Assembly: GCA_946902875.1 (NCBI GenBank)
Contig: OX336343.1
Location: 19,453,596-19,517,595, forward strand
DNA length: 64,000 bases
Direction of reading: 5' to 3'
Origin: Nematopogon swammerdamellus
Taxonomy: Eukaryota; Arthropoda; Insecta; Lepidoptera; Adelidae
Shown: piece after piece, positions 1 through 11,048 of the stretch
How the letters are laid out: every line of letters starts with the position of its first letter
Position numbering within the stretch: position 1 is the first letter of the stretch
Notes under the pieces: generated by a model
Databases searched by the model: none
Told to the model about the DNA's origin: nothing
Seen by the model: only the letters and a program-made list of their open reading frames with translations
Position numbers and translations under genes: made by a program

Positions 1-130
1 CCAACCCGGGCGGGATAAACCCTACCACCTAGTAATATAAGAAGGGATTCATATCCCTTAGTCGCCTTTTACGACATACACGGGAAGAGATGCAGTGGGG
101 CTATTCTTTTAAAGTACCGGCCCCACACGG
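1..130 (-). repeat. SINE fragment, mosaic head type
   Basis: Read on the - strand, this starts with a GTGTGGGGCCGGTACTTT block, passes through a CGTAAAAGGCGACTAAGGG block and ends in the CCCGCCCGGGTTGG body shared by many SINE copies in the window. The matching body continues on the + strand near 2098, so an older copy may have been broken up. It is a fragment with no tail. Confidence 0.75.
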
Positions 131-290
131 TGTTGTCTATTTAAAAAGTAGTTCTTCTTTCTACTCTTTATGACTGTAACTAGCTTACTTTATAGGGTTC
201 TTTTTTGACAGAATGTAACAATGAAAACCGTATGTAGATTGATAAAGTGGTTCTCGCGTTATAAGGATATTCAGTACGTTACATGGCCGT

Positions 291-764
291 CAGGGGCGCC
301 GACTTTTAGAAATCCTCGTGGGTGCTCATGCAATTTTTTTTTATTGAACAATCATCATCATCGTCAACGTGTTGCCGTCCACTGCTGGACATATGCTACT
401 CCAATTTTTCATTAATTCTCCCGGCACCCGGCAGCATGGATTCGCAAAACGTTCGCACAATGTTTTGCATTTGCCGCATTGACACATTCGCACGATGTAC
501 CTACGCATGTAGTGCTCCTATATTCTATTGCATGGTATAGAATAATATAGGAGTAACTACTATAACGTACGCTATTCGTCGCGCCACTAGTGCGAATGTG
601 TAAATGTGGCCGCTCAAAGGCTTGTAAGTAAATAAGGCACTTTTATCGTAGCTCAAATCCTATTCTGATCAGTTTTTATATCTATCGTCGTGGGTGCTCC
701 GCACCCACTACTCACCCCTCGTGGGTGCTGGAGCCCCCGAGCACCCACGTAGTCGGCGCCTATG
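291..764. mobile_element. non-autonomous hAT-type element, copy 1
   Basis: It begins CAGGGGCGCCGACT and ends AGTCGGCGCCTATG, giving imperfect terminal inverted repeats. It is flanked by a perfect 8-bp direct repeat ATGGCCGT (283-290 and 765-772), as expected of hAT transposition. Inside the ends lie inverted CGTGGGTGCTC/GAGCACCCACG blocks. It has no transposase frame. A second copy lies at 19975-20446. Positions about 370-430 match the 3' end of the RTE-type LINE seen at 23735-24309. Confidence 0.88.
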
Positions 765-772
765 ATGGCCGT

Positions 773-1789
773 AGAAACTTAGCTTTATTAAAAATGTATA
801 GGTGACATCCCACCACAAAACACTGCGCTACACTACACTACAGAACCACAACATAACACTGCGCTACACCACACAACATTACACAACACTTTACTGCATT
901 GACGCTCGCTACATACACGCATATGTTTGATTGATCCCTCTAAATCATTATAGTGTAACCAGGAAAACAAAATATGGCCAGACTTCAATGTATGTACAAT
1001 TTATGTTTTATCTGTTTGCGATTAGGCTGTATGTTTTCTAACAAACAAATATATAAATAAAGAGTGCCGCATTGGCCGAATTTATGGCTTTCGGTGTGTC
1101 CGTTAGTCTTTAAATGCATAATATGCATTTAAAGACTAACGGACAATAATATGCATTTAGAGATATTAAGCGATATTGTTCTCACGATTCACTGATCAAA
1201 CGATCAAATAAATGTTTTATAGGGGCGATAATTTCGTTTTAATTATTGTATTCGCCGGACTGCATGAACTTATGTGACCGCAATTTCCTATATAATATTA
1301 TTTAACAATTAATATTAACTGCACAGAATACAAAGGCGCGCCTAGGCAGTTAAGTCTGGCTAGACGATCATAATCAATACCTATTCGCTAATTATTATCC
1401 GTGATTAGATCGCCATTATCGTGAGAAACGTTTAAACCGAAGCGCCGTTTGTGTGCACCTTGTCATAATCAATTAAATAGTTTTATCCAAAGAATGTAAA
1501 CGGAATGGAAGCGCCATAAATCGTCGAGCAGGTGAAAATAAAATCTGTTAAGTGCGAGTTTTACTCGCGCACGAAGGTTTCCGTATCTATCCGCTATCAA
1601 TAATATCCGCCTATCCGCTCAGGTGGCATGGTCTTTGAATTTTAATTTCGAAGATATGTAGGACGATCGGAGAGAAGCCTCAATGAGCTCGATAGCAATT
1701 TACGGTGGGAAAATGAGAGCACCTCAATGAGGTCGTTGGCATTTTAGCGGCTATAACAATGCAATGTATGAAATCTTGTGGCGCCATCT
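773..1789. other. AT-rich non-coding stretch
   Basis: No exon-like frame is visible. It contains low-complexity CACTACACTACA sequence around 815-890 and a probable old retroposon tail (TATATAAATAAAGAGTG, about 1050) with a polyadenylation-like signal. The only strong structure is the palindrome at 1098-1144. Confidence 0.5.
1098..1144. repeat. near-perfect palindrome, 22-bp arms
   Basis: The arms GTCCGTTAGTCTTTAAATGC... are separated by 3 nt (AAT) and are exact reverse complements. It could extrude as a cruciform or be a solo pair of inverted transposon ends. No coding frame uses it. Confidence 0.9.
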
Positions 1790-2046
1790 GTTATTAAATA
1801 ATGTGACTAATAGATTTTAATGAAACGTTTCTTGTATGGGGGCCACCCTTAATTTATAACTTTTTCTTATTTTTCTTATTTTTCTTATTTGTTGTTTCAT
1901 CCGCCATAGTAACACATATTCTGTGAAAGTTTCAACCGGCTACCTATTACGGTTCAAGAGATACAGCCCTCGGACGGACGGCCGGACGGACAGACTTCGG
2001 CTTAGCAATAGGCTTCCGTATGGGATACGGAAACCTAATAAAAGAA
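1790..2046 (+). repeat. interspersed repeat ending in GGAC/GACA microsatellite
   Basis: It holds a module found several times here: an AACACATATTCTGTGAA block, then GGTTCAAGAGATACAGCCC, then a GGACGGAC/GACA run, then a TACGGAAACC end. Related copies are at 9040-9262, 12597-12830 (-) and 56911-57446. The layout resembles the microsatellite-associated interspersed elements known from Lepidoptera; that family assignment is an inference. Confidence 0.7.
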
Positions 2047-2097
2047 AAAACTGAATAAACGGAACATCCTTTTTGTTGTTGACTTCCTATCTTACCT

Positions 2098-2190
2098 TAC
2101 TAGGTGGTAGGGTTAAACCCGCCCGGGTTGATACCACCGCACTGAATGGAACGTCGGCTGAATAGGCTATTTAAATAATTCGTGTTTTCA
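2098..2190 (+). repeat. SINE body fragment
   Basis: It carries the shared body ACTAGGTGGTAGGGTT, GATACCACCGCACTGAATG and a diverged GTGTTTTCAGTCCAG segment. It has no head and no tail. Positions 2191-2820 after it show AT-rich sequence with no exon, partly similar to 49260-49440. Confidence 0.6.
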
Positions 2191-2819
2191 GTCCAGTCCA
2201 AAAATTACAAAAGGACTGGAACAATTCGATTTGTATGTGAGCCACATCTTAGCGTAACCGGAACTGAATTTTATTTAGCCTGCCTGTGTCCCGTATAATC
2301 AAATGTGCCTGTACTAAGTTTCATCGAATTCGGATGATCGGTTTAAGAGTTATGGAGAAACATACATCATATGTACAATATCTACATACAAAAAATATTT
2401 CTAAAAACCGTCAATTTAGTTTTAGTATCATACATAGAGTCTACAAACGCAATATCTCGTAAATAGAATCTACAAATGCAATATCTCATAAAACGAAGTA
2501 AGTTACTTCCTGACCATCCCTTAGATTCATTATTATTAGTATTGATATTTACATACAAAAATCTGTTCCAAAATTTTTAAGTCTTTGGTATCAAAGCGCA
2601 GGTGGATAGTTAAGTAGGTAAGGTACGTACATGCATACATAATGTATAATTACCAGCCATTTAATAGGCGTCTGTCGCCTTTGAAACTTTTGCGGTCTGT
2701 GTGGCGCCAAGCCAATACGCGTCTAACGCCTGCATTTATTACAATATTGATCGTTCAGCCGTATACATTTGTTTAGAGGAAATTGCTGGAGATTAATATA
2801 ATTTAGTATGCAATTGAAG

Positions 2820-3033
2820 ATTCGGGAAGGGTCGCCGTAGACGCACGTACCTGGACCAGATCGGCATGTGCTCAAAAGGGGTCAAGTGCGTAGTAGTACC
2901 CGTAACCGACGAGCATGCATGAAAAACATTATGGGAGTGGAAGAGGCGGCAGAGGTGTGTCAGGCAGGATCGTGGCACGTGGAGATCCGTTGTCTCTGCC
3001 TACCCCACCGGGAACCAGGCGTGACGCTATTCG
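2820..3033 (+). repeat. decayed repeat shared with 29630-29850
   Basis: GAAGGGTCGCC, GGCATGTGCTCAAAA, GGGTCAA and GATCCGTTGTCTCT recur in the same order near 29638-29820. The frame at 2915-3106 looks protein-like but the second copy does not keep it open, so this reads as an old retroelement piece. The source family is not recognised. Confidence 0.55.
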
Positions 3034-3199
3034 GGTGTTTGATGACTATAGGTCAACAAGCAAACCAGGTACTCCTGAGCCTATTTGGAGCAAAAAAGTT
3101 AGATGACATTTTGCTGTACGGTGAACTTTTTTTTTCCATACAAAACTAAGTAATTTTATTTAGTTTTATATGGAAATACCTATAGTCATCAAACACCCT
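3034..3199. repeat. short foldback element with nested hairpin
   Basis: GGTGTTTGATGACTATAGGT near 3034 is repeated inverted at about 3180-3199. Inside lies a second inverted pair around TCCATACAAAACTA/TAGTTTTATATGGA (about 3135-3172). The structure suggests a miniature DNA element, but I cannot define target duplications. Confidence 0.6.
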
Positions 3200-3540
3200 A
3201 TAATGTTTACCTACCTATGTATGACGTCACTTTCCGATCACGCAAAAAAATATTTTTATTTTGATTACTTTTCTTATGTTATTTTATAGTTTTAGCTGAA
3301 TAAAAGTTTTTTTTTTCTTTCTTTCTTAAAGAAAATATCATTCTTGTGGAATGCAGTTGAGAGATAATCGCTGCACGCACTCGCTATCCTTGCAAGAAAG
3401 AAAATGGTTACGGAACCAAGGAATGGTATGTGCTTTCTCTCAATTATGTACATTTTATATGTAAAAATACATACAGAAAGACAGAAGGCAGAAATTGCAA
3501 TTTATACTACGTATAGAGTAGAGTATGTAGAGTAAGATAG

Positions 3541-3800
3541 TACGCCTTGTGTGTGGGTATAGGTCTTATAAAGAATAGTCCCACTGCATCTCTCCGTGAA
3601 TATTGTAAAAAGAAACTTGTAAGAAGGACAAGACGACGTGCTAAAGGGTGACCGGCTACCCAACTCTCACCTTAGCACGGTTGGTCTAACGTCTTGAAAT
3701 AGATAAGTGTTCGTGCCTCACTTGATGATTGATAGGTTATCATAACCAGTACTCTGCTGAAAGTGGTGCTCGGTATATTTTTACTCTGCTGACCTCGACA
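3541..3800 (+). repeat. degenerate copy of repeat family C
   Basis: It keeps AGAATAGTCCCACTGCATCTC, GACAAGACGACGTGCTAAAGG and the TACTCTGCT end seen in the better copies at 10477 and 19527. The middle is diverged. It is non-coding. Confidence 0.6.
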
Positions 3801-4030
3801 TCGACCGGAAAACAGCGTGATGGTATTTATGTATTTACATAATAATAAGTAAATTTTTATATATTAATATTATTAATAAAATTACAGTTACTTAGTTAAT
3901 TCAAATATTTCGACTTGTGTCGTCTTCAGTGAAAAATATAATATAGGTACCTACAATATAATATAAAATGGTGTTGATATTTTTTTTGACATGAGAGGTT
4001 GATATGGTGATTTTTTTTTAATAATATTAA

Positions 4031-4307
4031 TATACACGGTGTTGCAACCCCAACCGTAAAACCCGAAAGGGGGTGATTCTGTACGTGAAATAGAAGAACT
4101 TTTCTGCTACGACTTTTTTATATGAAGAAAAAAATATTTTTTTTCTCCATACATTTTGAAAATAGGTATTTAAAATTTGTATGGAAAAAAAAATATTTTT
4201 GTTTCAAAAATGTTTTTTTCTTTACAGAAGTTGTTTGGTTTCTCATATAGAATAACCCCCTTATGTCGGTTAAAAATATTACGGGAGCAACTGCAACACC
4301 GTGTATA
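4031..4307. mobile_element. miniature DNA element with 16-bp terminal repeats
   Basis: It starts TATACACGGTGTTGCA and ends with the exact reverse complement. Subterminal AAATATTTTT blocks are also inverted around the centre. Both outer ends sit next to TA. It has no transposase frame. Confidence 0.75.
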
Positions 4308-4532
4308 TAAAAATTCATTTAACAAATATTTTGTAAATAAAAATAATTTATTATTCATAATAATAAGTAGAGATATGAGATTTTTTTTTAAGCCTGTCTT
4401 GTACATAGAATGTGAAAATAAAGAAATAAAGTAGAGATAGAAAGATATAAAATACTTTATTGCTACAAAACCACTTCCCACTTTCCGCAAACCACTTGAT
4501 ATTGTGCAGAAACCAGCACTATATCAAATTTC

Positions 4533-4660
4533 CTTTTTTTTTTTTTTATGGAACCTGACACGGTTGGCTACATCACCTACAACATCCGTGATGTCAGCCC
4601 ATAACACAGGGTGAACTAGGTGCCATGTCAGTGCTTCCCTTCATTTCTTGAGGCGGACTT
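4533..4660 (-). repeat. SINE 3' end fragment
   Basis: On the - strand this is the SINE tail: GTGCCATGTCAGTGC-type sequence, then GCTGACATCACGGATG, then GTAGCCAACCGTGTCAGG, then CCATAAAAA (a poly-T run at its left end on the + strand). It is 5' truncated. Between 4660 and 5270 I see no gene. Confidence 0.8.
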
Positions 4661-5271
4661 ATCGCTTAGAGAGATTTATTCCAGTCTACCTTTTGATTTT
4701 TGCGAGTCGATTAATATAGTGAATTACCTAATGTAAGTACGTAGTAGCAAAAACTTGCGTATGAGTATTGAACATAAAATAATCTCTACTTCTTATAAAA
4801 GGGGGCGTCTGTCTGTATGTTTGAGGGAAACTGCGGAATCACTCAAAATATTTTGATGCGGTTTGCACCAATGGCAAGAGTAGTTCTTGAGGCTCACTAT
4901 ATGCTATATACCATCACGCTAAATAGCCTTAGGGCTGAGCAGTATCAAAGAAAGTATAGTATGGACGGGAGAGAGAGATATATATATTTGCGTTTAAATC
5001 AGATTTGCTATTAAACCGAGTCTACCGCGAGCGAAGCCGCGGGCAAAAGCTACTTCATACTTAGAATAGATATATATATACTTATTACAGAGATAGAGAT
5101 TATGAAGCAGCTCGTACGCAGCAAATGCAATTTATGAGCATTTATCATTTTCCGATGACAACGTTTTGATATCTTTTTACCGAGTGTGGGAGTCAGGAAA
5201 CCGGGTTAAATGGATACGAAAATAGACATTGAACTAAATACCTAGAAGAGGGATAAACTTGTCGAGGAGTT

Positions 5272-5572
5272 TTTTTTTTATGGAAACTGACACGGTTGCC
5301 TACATTACATCACCTGCAATATCCGTGATGTCAGCCCATAACACCGGGTGAACTTGGTGCCGCGTCAGTGCTTCCCTTCGGTCGTGCCGGCTAGACTGAA
5401 CTGGACGGAAAACACAAATTATTTACATAGTCGTTTCGACCGACCTTTCATTCAGTGCGGTGGTACCAACCCGGGCGGGTTAAACCCTACCACCTAGTAA
5501 TATAAGAAGGGAGTCATATCCCTTAGTCGCCTTTTACGACACACACGGGGATAGATGCAGTGGGGCTATTAT
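5272..5572 (-). repeat. SINE with mosaic (type C) head
   Basis: The tail is at 5272 as a poly-T run. The body with the CCCGCCCGGGTTGG motif lies near 5463-5480. The CGTAAAAGGCGACTAAGGG head lies near 5520-5545. Unlike the copies at 9473 and 36453 it has no 5S-like head. Confidence 0.82.
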
Positions 5573-5726
5573 TTTTTTTTCTTCTAATTTTAAACTAAGA
5601 CAAAGAAATAGTGGATAAATTAGTACCTTCCTAAATATTACTACATAATTGATTAAATTCTAAAACTTTGTACCGTGTGGGGCCGCCGTTTGTCTGTCCC
5701 ATAGACAGACATCCGGCTTAGACCAT

Positions 5727-5772
5727 AGCCGACTATCATTGTCTCCCTCTACGGAGACAATGACAGTCGGCT
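5727..5772. repeat. palindrome sharing ends with the foldback at 60919
   Basis: The arms AGCCGACTATCATTGTCTCC and GGAGACAATGACAGTCGGCT pair at 19 of 20 positions around a CTCTAC loop. The same GTCTCCCTCTACGGAGAC core ends both arms of the large foldback at 60919-61213, so this may be a solo terminus of that family. Confidence 0.8.
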
Positions 5773-7382
5773 CTGCTTAGACCCATTGTCTTCAATGGTT
5801 TAACTTTACTAAATATATCTACACACGCTACACGAAACTATAAATTGACATACTGTTTCTAGGTAAGTATTTTATTTCCATAAAAAAGAGATTCACTCGC
5901 CCATGCGGAGATATCGACAGAAGATCGTTGGTAAATATTTTTGTGTAAGCCGATATCTCGATATTTACACGGATTTTGGAGGAAAAGATAGTCGGAAGTT
6001 TTATTCCCTTTGGCGGGTAAACATTTACTACTTGACTTTTTGTAGTTTTATTATTATTATTTTTTTATTGATTGCGGTAAAGTTACAGCGCTATTACATA
6101 GAATATGTAAATACAAATACCATCGCTAAACATCAATTACAAATTTACACATATGAGATAGGTAGAATATTATGTAGTTCGGTTGGACCGAATTTCATTC
6201 AGTGTGGTTGTACCAATCCGGACGTGGTAAGCCATAAATGCTAACTATGTCCATAATAAGGTAAGGAGAGGGAGCTAACAGTTTCACGTGGAATCCGAAC
6301 CACGGTCAACCTCAACGATCAGACGGCCACCCATCCAAAGCCTGACCGCGCCATCGCAGAAAATATAATTAGATGAGAGCAAAGCAGCAGCGGTGTCACG
6401 AAAACACAAATAACTAGACCGTGACAAGCGGGCGGGTGTGGTGTGTATAGGACTCGGCTGTGTTCGCCTCTACATAGTCTAGTATAGCCAGCAATCCAAA
6501 CTGATGTCTCCGGTATGGCACCTTCTCTGAGTCCTTTCCTCCAGCGTATGAGTAGTCTGGGATCAGTAGTTTCCGAGATATGCCCCCTCAAAGTCGTTTT
6601 CCTTTTTTTTTTAAACGGTTGAACCGATTTTTGCAAAAAAATTCAGAAAGACAAAATTTTTTTTTCGGATGGAAACAAATTTCAAGTTAATCCGACCAGT
6701 AGTTTAGGAGTTATAGGCATTTATTGATTTTCGAAGCCTTGCCATAGGTGGAAGGCGGCCGAGTGACTCTTATCACCTGACACCTGGTTTGCTGGTATTG
6801 GTTGAGCGGTTCGTGAGATAGTGGTATGCCGAAAGTACATTAAAAATGACGGTCGATTTTTGAAAATGGCACTGATAAGACATTACATATGGATTCCATG
6901 TCAAAAACTTATATATTATATATATGTTATAATAGGAGACATAATTTATTTTGCAATTATTCCGAGGAATACCCACAATGTTCCTAGAAAATATTGAATT
7001 CTTGTCTTCCGGTACACGGTGCCTGGTCAGAAATCCATACGGACAAAGACGCGGGAGAAGCATTGAATTATTCTAGTAATTGTGAAACCAAACCGGCAAT
7101 GCTTAAAAATGCCGTTAAAGTGCGTAATAATGAGGCGCTAATGGACGTTAAGGCGGCATTACACGATCAGATTTGTCGGGATTATGAGCGGCCGCGAAGT
7201 AGAGAGCTGTCGGACGACTGTCGTGTCTGCAGAGTATTGAAAAACCTAGACAGGGGATCAACTTGCTTAAAAGGCGAAGTATTTAAATATGTGTGCACAC
7301 AGATGTGAAATATTTTTCCTACGACTAAGTGTCAGGTCAAAATTGTGGCCGATTGTGTCGATATCACCATACTGGACGGACA
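5773..7382. other. non-coding stretch with SINE scraps
   Basis: Open frames here are AT-rich and show no recognisable domain. A short tRNA-SINE-like piece (TCTAGTATAGCCAGCAATCC, CGGTATGGCACC) lies near 6475-6530 on the + strand. No splice-flanked exon could be supported. Confidence 0.5.
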
Positions 7383-7795
7383 TATACAACGTGTACCAAA
7401 ACTCAACGTCAAGCGGGAACCAGGGAGTACGCCAGTTTAAGACTACCCAGTAAAAAATAAGAAAAAAAATCGGAGTCATTTGTTTTTTATGATATGAGCA
7501 TTTTTTGAAAAACGTTTCGTAACAACATTTTTATGTACTATGACTACAAATTTGCAAATATAATTGTTAATTGTTTGTTATTGGTAGCCTAAATAACTCT
7601 GCTATTTATCAGTATCCCAAATAAAACCAAAATGCCCATAGTTTTATCAAAAAAAAATATTAAGTAAAATAAAAAAAAATGCTCATATCATAAAAAACCA
7701 ATGACTCCGATTTTTTTTCTTATTTTTCCCTGGGTAGTCATATACTGCCCTACTCCCTGGCTCCCGCTTGACGATGAGTTTTGGGACACGGTATA
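7383..7795. mobile_element. foldback element with about 125-bp arms
   Basis: The left arm (7383-7507) and right arm (7671-7795) are inverted copies. Blocks CCAAAACTCA, GTCAAGCGGGA, CCAGGGAGTA and ATCGGAGTCATT appear in the left arm and their complements in the right. The spacer of about 160 bp is AT-rich. It has no coding capacity, so it was probably moved by a transposase in trans. Confidence 0.82.
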
Positions 7796-8203
7796 TAAAT
7801 AGGTATATGTATGTAGGTAGGTGTATATTTATAAAATAAAAAATCTATTCCTTCTCCCATTCACTTACATTATCTATCCCTAACTTGTTTCACTATAATT
7901 TTATTCCTCATCGACCAAAAGTTGGCTGTAAGCAATCACATGCAGTGATAAGTCCGACTTTGCGCACTCCTGAATATCTTCCGGGTCTTCCAGGTGGCTG
8001 ATCGGTGCTTTGGCTGGACCCTCCGATTCACGCATAACCGATTATATAAAAACATATATTTCTTATTTTTTGGAACATAACATGATTATTGCAGCCGCAA
8101 TGTCAGCCAGTGACACCTCGTTTCTGTCAGAGCTGGGTGATCTGATCATACTTGCTGTATGATCAGATCACCCCGCGTATATTTATCACTCAATCAAAAC
8201 GCA

Positions 8204-8395
8204 TGTTTTTTTATGGAACCTGACACTGTTGGCTACATCACCTACACTACAACCATCCGTGATGTCAGCCCATAACACCTTGGTGAACTAGGTGCCATGT
8301 CAGTGCTTCCCTTCATTTCATGTCGGCTAAACTGAACTGAACGGAAAACACGAAATATTTACTAGCCGTTTCGACCGACGCGACGCGACGTTTCG
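8204..8395 (-). repeat. SINE 3' half
   Basis: A poly-T run on the + strand is followed by the reverse complement of the SINE tail and of GTTCAGTTTAGCCGACATG. It is truncated in the body near GACGCGACGCGACG, where a short CGACG run has expanded. Confidence 0.78.
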
Positions 8396-8566
8396 ATGTT
8401 ACGAGCCGTCTGATGCCCAATTGTGCAGATTGTGTTGGGGACGAACGAAGTCAATTGTTTATAACGTGTAACAATGACAGTTCTAGTTATTTGAATTTTG
8501 TGTCTCGTGTGACTGTGATCGAGACACAGTCATGCGGTCAGTCACATGTCATGTAGTTAATAGTAA

Positions 8567-8796
8567 AGGGAAAGGAAATATGTTCAAGTGACGTGAATAA
8601 TTTGAGAACTGCGCGTACTTCCTACATGGTTGTCCAATCTTATAAGTTTTAGAAATTTTATTGGAATAAAAAGGTACGGACATGTACCTATTTTAAAGTT
8701 TCTGTATAGATTTTAAGTATGTTAAAATTGGAATATAATATAATTTAGAAATGTTACTTCAAATTCAGTTTGTTTCCCAACTGTAACCTACCTATT
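8567..8796 (+). repeat. left copy of a 230-bp inverted duplication (X)
   Basis: It matches the reverse complement of 10813-11048 almost throughout: AGGGAAAGGAAATAT, CAAGTGACGTGAATAATT, CTTCCTACATGGTTGTCC and ACTTCAAATTCAGTTTG all recur inverted. The two arms enclose about 2 kb of SINE and repeat-C insertions. They may be long terminal inverted repeats of a DNA element. Confidence 0.78.
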
Positions 8797-8895
8797 TTAT
8801 TAACCAATGAAACATGTAATTATACGTGTGGCTACCATACTTCCTTCCCTGCCCGACGAGCTGCCCGAGGCACCATTGACCTGTTCCTATTACTC

Positions 8896-9003
8896 AACTC
8901 ACAAAAACTGGCCAAGTGTGAGTCCGATTCACGTACTAAGGTTCACGTACCACCACGTAAGTGGCCGGTTTTTATTATTTGTTGTTTTACTTTAGAGTGT
9001 GCA
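8896..9003 (+). repeat. GGCCAAGTG interspersed repeat
   Basis: It contains AACTGGCCAAGTGTGAGTCC and TATTTGTTGTTTTACTTTAG. The same module lies inside the SINE insertion at 36010-36109. It is a short dispersed non-coding element. Confidence 0.7.
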
Positions 9004-9039
9004 CTGTAATCACACCAAGTTTTGATTGTATGTATTAAC

Positions 9040-9262
9040 GTTTTTACTATAGAGCGAAAAAAAAAAAATTATCGAGTGAAAAATGTATGGCGATTCCCCT
9101 TAATTTTTTACTTTTTGCCTTTTTGATTATTTGATAGGATATTCGTCATAATAACACATATTCTGAAATGAAAGTTTAAACCGGTTGCGTATTACATTTT
9201 AAAAGATACAGCCCTTTATAGGTAGGACGGACGGACAGACAGACGGACAGACGCATGCCAAA
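9040..9262 (+). repeat. microsatellite-ended interspersed repeat
   Basis: It has the same module order as at 1790: AACACATATTCTG, an AGATACAGCCC block and a GGACGGACAGACAGACGGAC run. It is truncated at the 3' end. Confidence 0.65.
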
Positions 9263-9472
9263 GAGCGTTGGGCGAACTCCCATTTTCACGGCTATTCATT
9301 CCCGCAGATTTTTCCCTAATCGCCGTAGGTATTAACCACCAATCGACGCGACCAACGTTTTCGACAGCTCCTTATCGATTTTGTACACAATAATTGCTTC
9401 GGGAGCATAGAGCTCAATACCCAGAATAGACATTTTAACTCGTCAAGTTAGTAAAAGAAAAATCACTGGACA

Positions 9473-9852
9473 ATTTTTTTTTTTTTGTGGAAACTGACAC
9501 GGTTGGCTACATCACCTACAACATCCGTGATGTCAGCCCATAACGCCAGGTGAACTAGGTGCCATGTCAGTGCCTCCCTTCGGTCGTGTCGGTGCACTGA
9601 GCTGGACGGAAAACACAAACTATTTACATAGCCGTTTCGACCGACGTTTCATTCAGTGCGGTGGTATCAACCCGGGCCAGTTGAACCCTACCACCTAGTA
9701 AGGTAAGAAGGGAAGGGACCTTTACGTGGAATCCGAACCGCGGTCAGCCTCCAACGGTCGAGCGGTCACCCATCCAAGTACTGACCGCGCCCAGCGTTGC
9801 TTAACCATCAATAGCGACAGTCAACTGTCTGCACCACTGAGCTATCGAGGCT
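9473..9852 (-). mobile_element. full-length composite SINE with 5S-like head
   Basis: Read on the - strand it has all parts of the reference copy at 36453: CTCGATAGCTCAGTGGTGCAG (tRNA A-box-like), a 5S rRNA-like segment near 9757-9800 with TACTTGGATGGGTGACCGC, a B-box-like GGTTCGGATTCC, the shared body, and a tail ending in poly-A (poly-T at 9473-9486). It sits head to head with the + strand fragment at 9868. Confidence 0.88.
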
Positions 9853-9867
9853 AGGCGAGACCCACCA

Positions 9868-10081
9868 AGGGTTTAACCCGCCCGGGTTGGTACCACCGCA
9901 CTGAATGAAACGTCGGTTGAAACGGCTATGTAAATAGTTTGTGTTTTCCGACCAGTTCAGTGTAGCCGGCACGATCAAAGGGGGAAGCACTGACATGGCA
10001 CCTAGTTCACCCGGTGTTATGGGCTGACATCACGGACGTTGTAGGTGATGTAGCCAACCGCGTCAGGTTCCATAAAAAAAA
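9868..10081 (+). repeat. SINE body and tail, head to head with 9473-9852
   Basis: It starts at TTTAACCCGCCCGGGTTGG and runs through the complete tail to poly-A at 10073-10081. It lacks a head. With its - strand neighbour it forms a large inverted repeat separated by only about 15 bp. Confidence 0.85.
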
Positions 10082-10109
10082 AATCGGGGAGTACCTAAGT
10101 AAGGCTCGA

Positions 10110-10285
10110 AGACTCACCTGCTGCATGACTCGGTGGAAAGACCGCGCCAAGGTGAGAGGTGGCGAGCCTGTCGCCCTTTAGCACGGCATCTTGTCCTTAT
10201 CCCTTAGTCGCCTTTTACGACATGCACGGGGAGAGATGCAGTGGGACTGGTCTTATTAAGTACCGACCGACCCCACACGGTACGG
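10110..10285 (-). repeat. repeat family C, 5' part
   Basis: The reverse complement contains CTGCATCTCTCCCCGTGCATG, GGACAAGATGCCGTGCTAAAG and CTCACCTTGG, as in the + copy at 10477. The two form a second inverted pair inside the X arms. Confidence 0.75.
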
Positions 10286-10476
10286 TTTTTTTAATACCTA
10301 CTCCAAAAATATGTACTTAAAAAAGTTAACAAAAAGCTGTAGAACAAAAGTATGCTGTTCAGTATGAGGTATTGAGTAGAGTAGCACTGAGTTTGGCACG
10401 AGCTTACACATTCACCTGTATATTTCTGTCACAACATTTGCCCATAATAATATCTTCTGTCTGTACCGTACCGTGT

Positions 10477-10806
10477 ACCGTGTTGGGCCGGTACTTAATA
10501 GCCCCTCTGCATCTCTCCCCATGCATGTCGTAAAATGCGACTAAGGGATAAGGACAAGATGCCGTGCTAAAGGGCGACAGGCTCGTCACCTCTCACCTTG
10601 GCACGGTACTTCCACCGAGTCATGCAGCAGGTGGGTCTTTCGTGCTTTACTTGGTGCTTGATCTATTGAATCTTGTTCGAATACTTTGCGAAACGTGGCG
10701 TTCGGTGTTGTGCTGTAATTTACCAGAGCTCTTGCAGCACAACACCGATTACTCTGCTTACCCCGATTGTCGGGATTCAGCGTGTGTGATATGTATGTAT
10801 GTAATA
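10477..10806 (+). repeat. repeat family C, near full length
   Basis: Its order is ACCGTGTTGGGCCGGTACTT, CTGCATCTCTCC, AAAATGCGACTAAGGGATAAGG, the GTGCTAAAGGGCGACAGGCT region, GTGTTGTGCTGTAATTTACC, CACCGATTACTCTGCTTACC and a TATGTATGTA end. Other copies start at 19527, 27987 and 55306. Only its first 85 bp or so recur as the head of the mosaic SINEs. It has no coding frame of note. Confidence 0.78.
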
Positions 10807-10812
10807 TAATAT

Positions 10813-11048
10813 AATAGGTAGGTTACGGTTTGGAAACAAACTGAATTTGAAGTAACATTCATTTCTAATTATATTATATTGCAATTTTAACATACTTAAA
10901 TTCTATACAGAAACTATAAAATAGGTACATCTCCGTACCGTTTTATTTCAATAAAATTTCTAAAACTTATTATAAGTTTGGACAACCATGTAGGAAGTAC
11001 GAGCAGTTCTCAAATTATTCACGTCACTTGAATATCTTTCCTTTCCCT
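10813..11048 (-). repeat. right copy of inverted duplication X
   Basis: This is the reverse complement of 8567-8796. It begins AATAGGTAGGTTACGG and ends at CTTTCCTTTCCCT. Confidence 0.78.

Noticed and set aside
2915..3106. Protein-like frame ending SKPGTPEPIWSKKVR
   Set aside because: The region is repeated at 29630-29850 with a broken frame, so it is a repeat rather than a caskin exon. It also lacks splice sites in the needed phase.
4170..4490. 106-codon - strand Phe/Tyr-rich frame
   Set aside because: It lies in poly-A/T-rich DNA inside and beside the miniature element at 4031-4307; composition explains it.
6994..7308. 104-codon + frame with Cys residues and charged stretches
   Set aside because: No domain recognised, no splice context, and it ends near a foldback element. 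Too weak to call.
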